A stretch of DNA of 64,000 nt, taken from positions 248,001-312,000 of the forward strand of contig NZ_AP018680.1 in assembly GCF_002218025.2 (NCBI RefSeq). Direction: 5' to 3'. Numbering within the stretch: the stretch's first letter is position 1; each line of letters starts with the position of its first letter. This document shows positions 57,896 through 64,000 of the stretch, one piece after another. The notes under the pieces are model-generated. The model did no database searches and had not been told where the DNA came from. It saw only the letters and a list, made by a program, of their open reading frames with translations. Source of the stretch: Vibrio casei. GTDB taxonomy: Bacteria; Pseudomonadota; Gammaproteobacteria; Enterobacterales; Vibrionaceae. A program made the translations under genes and the position numbers.

Positions 57896-58393
57896 ATGAA
57901 ACATTATTCAGCGCAAAGCAAAGAGTCGGCTCTTCAGAAGATGATGCCTCCAAATAATATAGCAATAGCCCAATTATCAATCGAGATGGGGATTGGTGAA
58001 TCAACCTTGTATAATTGGCGAAAACAAGCAATTGATAAGGGGCATTTAGTGCCAGGTGATGGAAAGAATGCTGAGCAGTGGTCATCAGCAAATAAATTCT
58101 CAGTCGTGTTGGAAACAGCCTCTTTAAATCAAGCTGAGTTAGCGGAATATTGTCGAGGCAAAGGTCTTTATGTGGAACAAGTATCGGCTTGGCGAAATGC
58201 GTGTATAGATGCAAACGCTAACGTTAAAGAGCAAGAAAAAGCCTTCTCCACCGAAACAAAGAAAGATAAAAAACAGATCAATCAATTAGAAAAGGAGCTA
58301 CGTCGAAAAGATAAGGCACTCGCTGAAACCGCAGCACTATTGGTGTTAAGAAAAAAAGCAAATGCGATCTGGGGGGAAGCCGAGGACGAATGA
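57896..58393 (+). CDS. IS3-family transposase OrfA
   Basis: A 165-residue helix-turn-helix protein (IAQLSIEMGIGESTLYNWRKQAI) with a second HTH-like segment and a C-terminal coiled coil rich in Lys/Glu (about residues 120-150), as in IS3 OrfA proteins. Its stop overlaps the orfB start (ATGA), so orfB is expressed by coupling rather than by an obvious frameshift signal. Confidence 0.87.
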   Translation: MKHYSAQSKESALQKMMPPNNIAIAQLSIEMGIGESTLYNWRKQAIDKGHLVPGDGKNAEQWSSANKFSVVLETASLNQAELAEYCRGKGLYVEQVSAWRNACIDANANVKEQEKAFSTETKKDKKQINQLEKELRRKDKALAETAALLVLRKKANAIWGEAEDE

Positions 58394-59439
58394 TCCTCGA
58401 CTCAGCTCGCATTCAAGCAGTTAAACTAGTTAATGAAGCTGTGAGTTCTGGTGCGCCAAAGTTTAAAGCTTGCCGTGAACTTGGGATCAGTGTCCGGACG
58501 TATCAACGTTGGACTGTTGACGGGAACATAAAAACAGATGGTAGACCAATATCTCAGCGCCCTGAGCCAAAAAATAAGCTATCAAAAGCAGAGAGAGATA
58601 ACATATTAGCCATCGTTAATAGCGATGATTTTAAGAGCTTACCACCAAGCCAAATCGTCCCTACATTAGCAGATGAGGGTATTTATCTTGCTTCTGAATC
58701 AACATATTATCGTGTTCTTCATGAAGAAAAACAGCAAAACGCTCGCGGACGTAGTCAGATAAAAGAGAGAAAAGTACCGACGACACACTGTGCTACAGGG
58801 CCAAACCAAGTGTGGTGTTGGGATATTACTTGGTTACCAGGCCCCGCTAAAGGGCTGCATTTTTATTTATATTTGATACTCGATATATTTAGTCGAAAGA
58901 TTGTTGGATGGGAAATTCATGATGACGAATCAGCAGAAAATGCATCAATATTAATTAAGAAAGCTCATTTAAAAGAAGGAGTTAAAGATAATCCTCTGGT
59001 ACTGCATTCGGATAATGGAAGCCCAATGAAAGGCTCATCAATGCTTGAAACACTTTATAGTTTAGGTGTCGTGTCGTCTTTTAATCGTCCTAGGGTGAGC
59101 AATGATAATGCTTATGCTGAGTCGATATTTAAAACGTGTAAATATCGCCCTGACTATCCGTATAAAGGGTTTTCAACAATTGATGAGGCGCGTAGTTGGG
59201 TGTTGAAATTTAGCCACTGGTATAATTTTAACCACAAACATAGTGGCATCAAATACGTCAGCCCACATCAAAGGCATTCAGGATTAGCGGGTGACATATT
59301 GGCTAATAGAAAAGAAGTTTATCAAGGTGCTAAAGATGCTCACCCTGAGCGCTGGAGCGGTAATATCCGTAATTGGGATTTACCAAAAGAAGTGTACTTA
59401 AACCCTGAACAAAATAGTGTCAAGGCTGAGAGTGCATAA
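58390..59439 (+). CDS. IS3-family transposase OrfB (integrase core)
   Basis: The 349-residue protein has an N-terminal HTH region (CRELGISVRTYQRW) and the retroviral integrase-type DDE core: QVWCWDITWLPG, LHSDNGSPMKG and NDNAYAESIFKTCKYRP, followed by NFNHKHSGIKYVSPHQRH. No stop or frameshift is seen, so the element may be active. Confidence 0.93.
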   Translation: MILDSARIQAVKLVNEAVSSGAPKFKACRELGISVRTYQRWTVDGNIKTDGRPISQRPEPKNKLSKAERDNILAIVNSDDFKSLPPSQIVPTLADEGIYLASESTYYRVLHEEKQQNARGRSQIKERKVPTTHCATGPNQVWCWDITWLPGPAKGLHFYLYLILDIFSRKIVGWEIHDDESAENASILIKKAHLKEGVKDNPLVLHSDNGSPMKGSSMLETLYSLGVVSSFNRPRVSNDNAYAESIFKTCKYRPDYPYKGFSTIDEARSWVLKFSHWYNFNHKHSGIKYVSPHQRHSGLAGDILANRKEVYQGAKDAHPERWSGNIRNWDLPKEVYLNPEQNSVKAESA

Positions 59440-59467
59440 CGTAGTGATCGCGACAACTAGTTTGACA

Positions 59468-59545
59468 AACACCGATACTCTGCAAAAGGGAAAACCGGTT
59501 AAACAAAGTAAAAAGCTCATTGTTGATCTCAATAAAGTTCAATAA
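59468..59545 (+). pseudogene. Orphaned 3' tail of the DUF4432 gene
   Basis: Directly after the IS3 right end the frame reads TLQKGKPVKQSKKLIVDLNKV and stops at TAA 59543-59545. Joining CCT at the left break to CTGCAAAAG here gives a continuous VDTPLQKGKPVKQ, so this is the severed C-terminus of the gene at 56668. A 26-codon piece with no start. Confidence 0.7.
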
Positions 59546-60834
59546 CTTTGCACCGTTGGGATGATGAAGGTAAATCGTTGTCATCCCGAGGAGCCTAGGC
59601 GACATCAGGGATCTAGTTAAAGCGATCTTGGATATATTATTGATTTTAATGAGTTTGTACTTTCTTTTAGTGTAGTGGTTGTGGTGATTAGATTCCGGCT
59701 CTCGCTTAGGCTCGGCCGGAATGACGGAGTGGTAGGCTTGACGGGAATGGTGGAGTGGTAGGTTCGGCTGGAGCTGGTTATTCTCGGTAGGGGGTAGTTA
59801 GGCTGAAATAGTGTGGATTATGCACAGTTGGAATGATGAGGGTAAATTGCCGTCATCCCGAGGAGCCTAGGCGACATCAGGGATCTAGTTAAAGCGATCT
59901 TGGATATATTATTGATTTTAATGAGTTTATTGCTTTCTTTTAGTGTAGTGGTTGTGGTGATTAGATTCCGGCTCTCGCTTAGGCTCGGCCGGAATGACGG
60001 AGTGGTAGGCTCGACAGAGATGATGATGGTAAGTTGTCGTCATCCCGAGGAGCCTAGGCGACATCAGGGATCTAGTTAAAGCGATCTTAGATATGTTATT
60101 GGTTTTTATGAGTTTGTTGCTTTCTTTTAGTGTAGTGGTTGTGGTGATTAGATTCCGGCTCTCGCTTAGGCTCGGCCGGAATGACGGAGTGGTTAGGCTC
60201 GACAGAGATGATGGTAAATTGTCGTCATCCCGAGGAGTCTAGGCGACATCAGGGATCTAGTTAAAGCGATCTTCGATACATTATTAATTTTAATGAATTT
60301 GTTGTTTTATTTAAGTGTAGTGATTGTGGTGATTAGATTCCGGCTCTCGCTTAGGCTCGGCCGGAATGACGGGTGGTAAGGCTTGGCGGAATGACGGAGT
60401 GGTAGGTTCGGCAGGAATGACGGAGTGGTAGGCTTGGCTGGAGCTGGTTATTCTCGGTAGGGGTTAGTTAGGCTGAAATAGTGTGGATTATGCATAGTTG
60501 GAATGATGAGGGTAAATTGTCGTCATCCCGAGGAGCCTAGGCGACATCAGGGATCTAGTTAAAGCGATCTTCGATACATTATTAATTTTAATGAATTTGT
60601 TGTTTTATTTAAGTGTAGTGATTGTGGTGATTAGATTCCGGCTCTCGCTTAGGCTCGGCCGGAATGACGGGTGGTAAGGCTCGGCGGGAATGGTGGAGTG
60701 GTAGGCTCGGCCGGAATGACGGGTGTTAGGCTCGACGAAAATGATAGAGTAGCTAGGAATGATCGTATCTATTTTCAACCAATTCTCATACTTAATAATT
60801 GATATTATTCCCTAATTTATACTGGGATAATTTA

Positions 60835-61122
60835 ATGAATAAACAGCCCTGTGTTTATATTCTCTCTTCTTTAAATCATCGTTCTTTATATATTGGTGTC
60901 ACTAGCCAGTTAAAGCAAAGGGTTTGGCAGCATAAAAACAAACAAGTTGATGGTTTTTCTCGTCGATATAATACGGTTCTTCTCGTTTATTATGAACAAT
61001 ATAGCAATATGGAATTAGCAATTGTAAGAGAGAAGCAATTAAAAAAATGGAAAAGGGAGTGGAAGAATGAGCTTATTCAAAAAGTGAATCCTAACTTTAC
61101 AGATTTATACTTTGATCTGTAA
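60835..61122 (+). CDS. Small GIY-YIG domain endonuclease-like protein
   Basis: A 95-residue single-domain protein: CVYILSSLNHRSLYIGVTSQLKQRVWQHKNK gives the GIY-YIG pair as V-Y-I and Y-I-G with the conserved Arg, followed by LLVYYEQYSNMELAIVREKQLKKW with the metal-binding Glu. Such stand-alone proteins are common next to palindromic repeats, but their function is unknown. ATG 60835 (MNKQPCVYIL) is chosen over the upstream 60799. A right-half repeat starts 13 bp after the stop. Confidence 0.88.
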   Translation: MNKQPCVYILSSLNHRSLYIGVTSQLKQRVWQHKNKQVDGFSRRYNTVLLVYYEQYSNMELAIVREKQLKKWKREWKNELIQKVNPNFTDLYFDL

Positions 61123-61255
61123 TGTTGGATTGTAAGTAGATTCCGGCTCTCGCTTAGGTTCGGTAGGGATGACAGGATGTTCGGCTAAGGAAAAATTTGA
61201 GAGTGACAGAGGTGACTTGAGATTTTTCTATTCAACTTTTGAAATCGCATTTATT

Positions 61256-61284
61256 TTGTTCGAATCGTTCGATTCGTCTATAAT
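61256..61284 (+). promoter_or_regulatory. Toxin-antitoxin promoter with palindromic operator
   Basis: TTGTTC at 61256-61261, 17 bp, then TATAAT at 61279-61284. The spacer holds the perfect palindrome CGAATCGTTCGATTCG (61261-61276), a likely binding site for the antitoxin. AAGGAG lies between the promoter and the antitoxin ATG. Confidence 0.8.
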
Positions 61285-61304
61285 AGGCCGAAAAGGAGAA
61301 ACAT

Positions 61305-61565
61305 ATGCAATCACTTACTGCAAATATCGCTAAAACAAAATTTGGTGACTTATTACTCAAGGTGCAACGTGAACCTATTCAGATTAGTAAAAATGGTTCA
61401 CCCGTGGCTGTTGTCATGTCTTGTGAGGAATTTGAACAATTAGAAAATCTTAAAATGATGATGATTAAATCTCGTTTTGAACAAGCAGAGAATGATATTA
61501 CCGCTGGCAATACTATTGATGGTGATAAGTTTATGAACGATTTAGATAACGGAAAATTTGATTAA
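61305..61565 (+). CDS. Phd/YefM-family antitoxin
   Basis: An 86-residue antitoxin with the Phd/YefM DNA-binding N-terminus (TANIAKTKFGDLLLKVQREPIQISKNGSPVAVVMSCEEFEQLE) and an acidic C-terminal tail that should wrap the toxin. The stop overlaps the toxin ATG (TAATG). It probably represses its own promoter through the palindrome upstream. Confidence 0.93.
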   Translation: MQSLTANIAKTKFGDLLLKVQREPIQISKNGSPVAVVMSCEEFEQLENLKMMMIKSRFEQAENDITAGNTIDGDKFMNDLDNGKFD

Positions 61566-61867
61566 TGGCGAAGTATAAAATTTCGTCTGCGGCTCAGGCC
61601 GATTTCATCGAAATTCGTCGTTATACATTAAAGCATTGGGGACTGACTCAGTGGGTAAATTATTTCAGTGAATTAAAGCAGTGTATGGCGCTATTGGCCA
61701 ATAATGAACAAATGGGTATAGCTGTCACTGAATTGGGGGAACATTATTATCGTTTCCCGCTAAAGAACCATGTTATTTATTATATTAGAAAGCCTGATCA
61801 TATTGTTATTGCTGCCGTTTTAGGAAAATACATGTCACCGTCTAAACACTTTACTGAATTAAATTAG
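61565..61867 (+). CDS. ParE/RelE-superfamily toxin
   Basis: A 100-residue protein with the ParE pattern SAAQADFIEIRRYTLKHWG at the N-terminus, the YYRFPLKNHVIYYIRKPDHIVIAAVLGKYMSP core and no signal peptide. ParE members poison DNA gyrase and RelE members cleave mRNA; the sequence favours ParE. It is the second gene of a type II system. A right-half copy of the repeat follows within about 30 bp. Confidence 0.9.
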   Translation: MAKYKISSAAQADFIEIRRYTLKHWGLTQWVNYFSELKQCMALLANNEQMGIAVTELGEHYYRFPLKNHVIYYIRKPDHIVIAAVLGKYMSPSKHFTELN

Positions 61868-62747
61868 TTTATTGCTTTTTTAGAAGGGCGGTTGTGGTGG
61901 TTCGATTCCGGCTCTCGCTTAGGCTCGGCCGGAATGACGGAGTGGTTAGGCTTGGCGGGAATGGTGGAGTGGTAAGGCTCGGCGGGAATGGTGGAGTGGT
62001 AGGTTCGGCTGGAGCTGGTTATTCTCGGTAGGGGTTAGCTAGGCTGAAATAGTGTGATTATGCACAGTTGGAATGATGAGGGTAAACAGCCGTCATCCCG
62101 AGGAGCCTAGGCGACATCAGGGATCTAGTTAAAGCGATCTTCGATATGTTATTGGTTTTTATTAGTTTTTTGTTTTCTTTTAGTGTAGTGGTTGTGGTGA
62201 TTAGATTCCGGCTCTCGCTTAGGCTCGGCCGGAATGACGGAGTGGTTAGGCTTGGCGGGAATGGTGGAGTGGTAGGTTCGGCTGGAGCTGGTTATTCTCG
62301 GTAGGGGTTAGTTAGGCTGAAATAGTGTGATTATGCACAGTTGGAATGATGAGGGTAAACAGCCGTCATCCCGAGGAGCCTAGGCGACATCAGGGATCTA
62401 GTTAAAGCGATCTTCGATATGTTATTGGTTTTAATGAGTTTCTTTCTTTTAGTGTAGTGGTTGTGGTGATTAGATTCCGGCTCTCGCTTAGGCTCGGCCG
62501 GAATGACGGGTGGTAAGGCTCGGCGGGAATGACGGAGTGGTAGGTTCGGCGGGAATGATGGAGTGGTAGGCTCGGCTGGAGCTGGTTATTCTCGGTAGGG
62601 GGTAGTTAGGCTGAAATAGTGTGGATTATGCACAGTTGGAATGATGAGGGTAAATTGTCGTCATCCCGAGGAGCCTAGGCGACATCAGGGATCTAGTTAA
62701 AGCGATCTGAGGATTGGGCGTGTAGGTAGTTCTCATTATTTGGTTAT

Positions 62748-62784
62748 AAAAAAGGGTACTCATTTGACTGTCGTACCCTTTTTT
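62748..62784 (-). terminator. Intrinsic terminator of the wzc operon
   Basis: A perfect 12-bp inverted repeat (AAAAAAGGGTAC / GTACCCTTTTTT) with a 13-nt loop lies 7 bp beyond the wzc stop. Read on the minus strand it ends in T6. It also screens the repeat array from wzc transcription. Confidence 0.92.
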
Positions 62785-62791
62785 ATGAGGT

Positions 62792-64000
62792 TTATTTCGC
62801 TTTTTCGCTCTTATATTCGTATTGATAATAAGCATAGCCACCATAAGCGGCAGCCGCTTTTTTCTCTACCGCATTTAAAATAAAGCCTTTGACTTCAATG
62901 CCATTATTTTCAAAGCGTTGTTTAGTAAACTCAAGTTCTTTAATGGTGTTTTGCTCAAATCGACCAACAATTAAAGTGGTGCCTGCGTGTGCGCCAACAA
63001 TGGCAGCATCGGTGACCGCAAGAATAGGTGGTGTATCGACAATCACCATATCGTATTGCTCACTGGCCCAATCGAGTAGTTCTTTAAAGCGTGGGTGCAT
63101 CAATAATTCTGATGGGTTAGGCGGAGCTTCACCTCGTGGAATAAAGTTGAGGTTTTCAACGCCTAATTCTTTAAGGACGTCTTCTTTTGTCATTTGCCCG
63201 CTTAGGTATTCTGATAGGCCTGGCTTATCATTCGTATTAAATTGACGACCCATACGGCCTTTGCGCATATCGGCATCAATGACTAATACTTTCTGCCCTA
63301 CTTGGCTGACGACTGCCGCCATGTTGGCAGATACAAATGATTTACCAACTGATGGGCTTGGGCCTGAAATCATTAAGACATTATTTCTTGCTTCCATCAT
63401 TGCAAAGTGCAAGCTAGTACGCAGGCTACGAATGGCCTCAATGGCTAAATCAGCAGGATGAGAAACCGTCAATAAGGTATCGTTTATTGATAAGGACTTG
63501 AGCTTTTTCTTGTCTAGATCGGCTTGAGAGATAGACAGAGGAATAGACGCGTAAACCGGCAAACCAATTTCTTCTACTTGTGCTGGCGTTTCAATACCTC
63601 TATGCATTGCCGCTTTCAGTAATACTAGTCCGACAGAGAACATACCACCAAGTAAGGTTGCCAGTACGGCGATTAATGGTTTTTTAGGTTTAACGGCTTG
63701 AGAAAAGCTTTGCGCACCATCAATAATACGTACGTTACCAACGGTACTGGCTTTAACAATGTTCAGCTCTTGAACTTTATTGAGCAGTTGGATGTAAATT
63801 TGTTGATTCACTTCCACATCACGCGTCATACGTAATACTTCACGTTGTGTTTTTGGTAACTTCTCAATTCGCTTTTCAAGGCGAGTTTTTTCCGATAACA
63901 GTGTTTTGCGTTTATCTAGTAATGATTGATAAGCAGGGTGTTGCTTGGTGAATCGCTGTGAAATATCACTTTCTTTAAAGGTGAGTTCATTTAATTGTGC
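62792..64000 (-). CDS. wzc: Wzc-type tyrosine autokinase, 3' part (runs off the window)
   Basis: Wzc is the inner-membrane copolymerase and BY-kinase that controls capsule polymerisation and export with Wza and Wzb. About 402 C-terminal residues are in view: the end of the periplasmic coiled-coil, GNVRIIDGAQ, the second membrane helix (PLIAVLATLLGGMFSVGLVLL), Walker A GPSPSVGKSFVSANMA, Walker A' VLVIDADMRKGR, Walker B MVIVDTPPIL and the Tyr cluster YGGYAYYQYEY with six Tyr. The reading frame continues upstream beyond 64000; the internal Met at 63829 is not the start. Confidence 0.95.
   Translation of the reverse strand, partial: AQLNELTFKESDISQRFTKQHPAYQSLLDKRKTLLSEKTRLEKRIEKLPKTQREVLRMTRDVEVNQQIYIQLLNKVQELNIVKASTVGNVRIIDGAQSFSQAVKPKKPLIAVLATLLGGMFSVGLVLLKAAMHRGIETPAQVEEIGLPVYASIPLSISQADLDKKKLKSLSINDTLLTVSHPADLAIEAIRSLRTSLHFAMMEARNNVLMISGPSPSVGKSFVSANMAAVVSQVGQKVLVIDADMRKGRMGRQFNTNDKPGLSEYLSGQMTKEDVLKELGVENLNFIPRGEAPPNPSELLMHPRFKELLDWASEQYDMVIVDTPPILAVTDAAIVGAHAGTTLIVGRFEQNTIKELEFTKQRFENNGIEVKGFILNAVEKKAAAAYGGYAYYQYEYKSEKAK

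Larger units (their letters stand above)
57838..59467 (+). mobile_element. IS3-family insertion sequence
   Basis: Terminal inverted repeats are TGTCAGACTAGTTGTCGCG on the left and, reversed, TGTCAAACTAGTTGTCGCG on the right. They bracket two overlapping frames, orfA and orfB. No simple 3-4-bp target duplication is seen at these exact borders; a CTCT shared by both flanks lies 10 bp outside the right repeat. The element cut the DUF4432 gene near its 3' end. Confidence 0.85.
59578..62708. repeat. Amplified array of the dispersed palindromic repeat
   Basis: Copies start at about 59578, 59851, 60038, 60223, 60521, 62091 and 62364, with a left-half copy at 62659-62708 and right-half copies at about 61136-61170 and 61893-61940. 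Each ~150-bp unit begins CGTCATCCCGAGGAGCCTAG, has an AT-rich centre and ends with the near-inverse GGCTCGGCCGGAATGACG. A second ~85-bp block (starting GGCTGGAGCTGGTTATTCTC) separates several copies, giving ~185-300-bp higher-order periods. Apart from the GIY-YIG gene and the toxin-antitoxin pair no gene is seen in 59546-62791. Confidence 0.9.

Noticed and set aside
59578..62708. CRISPR array
   Set aside because: Units are long, irregularly spaced, internally palindromic and without short unique spacers; no cas genes are in the window.
59546..62791. Integron-like cassette array (toxin-antitoxin and small genes between repeats)
   Set aside because: The repeats are ~150 bp with CGTCATCCC ends and lack attC core sites or the known Vibrio cassette repeat; no integrase is seen. 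Only the cassette-like geometry is retained as a finding.

Overview
The window looks like a chromosomal segment of a Vibrionaceae bacterium, most likely Vibrio. The evidence is gene order: coaBC-dut-slmA, radC, rpmB-rpmG-mutM, then a lipopolysaccharide core cluster running from coaD to hldD (gmhD), an rjg-type gene, and surface-polysaccharide genes. No rRNA, tRNA or CRISPR array was seen.

Layout. 1-9262: housekeeping genes: recG; a minus-strand operon coaBC-dut-slmA-lpxL; divergent radC; the ribosomal pair rpmB-rpmG; mutM. Copies of a dispersed, imperfectly palindromic repeat lie between them. 9263-25228: a core-oligosaccharide ('wav'-type) locus: coaD, glycosyltransferases, a UDP-glucuronate 4-epimerase-like gene, heptosyltransferases, kdkA, waaA, waaF, lpxM, waaL and hldD. 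Together they build the inner core (Kdo, Kdo phosphate, heptoses), add the outer core and secondary acyl chains, and ligate O-antigen. 25325-26782: the rjg-type metallo-beta-lactamase/beta-CASP gene.

27051-34573: polysaccharide cluster 1. It opens with an RfaH-type ops element in front of wzz, followed by wzy, a GT4 gene, a pyruvyltransferase, wzx and a GT2 gene, with a convergent initiating sugar-phosphate transferase. 34648-35885: a dead ISAs1-family insertion with a 10-bp target duplication. 36916-51716: polysaccharide cluster 2: a second epimerase, rmlB, rmlA, a second wzx, a VioA-like aminotransferase, a frameshifted pyruvyltransferase, an ATP-grasp/HAD fusion, several glycosyltransferases, a second wzy, a HAD plus UbiA-like membrane pair and a final GT4, ending in a strong terminator. 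The middle parts of both clusters are strikingly AT-rich, as is usual for exchanged O-antigen or capsule genes.

51811-59545: an insertion-sequence graveyard. An IS66 remnant is interrupted by an ISBst12-type element. This abuts a second ISBst12-type element carrying a third inside it. A 127-bp direct repeat flanks the whole block. It is followed by a DUF4432 gene whose 3' end was cut by an IS3-family element. 59578-62708: an amplified array of the dispersed palindromic repeat, holding a small GIY-YIG nuclease gene and a Phd/ParE-type toxin-antitoxin pair, each joined on its downstream side to a half-repeat. 62792-64000: the 3' part of wzc (capsule tyrosine autokinase), running off the window on the minus strand.

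The observations I rank highest are: the 8-bp tandem duplication that breaks a pyruvyltransferase, where removing one unit restores the frame exactly, together with a matching 8-bp duplication in a transposase; the repeat array with cassette-like GIY-YIG and toxin-antitoxin genes; and two complete wzx/wzy sets lying outside the usual hldD-rjg interval.
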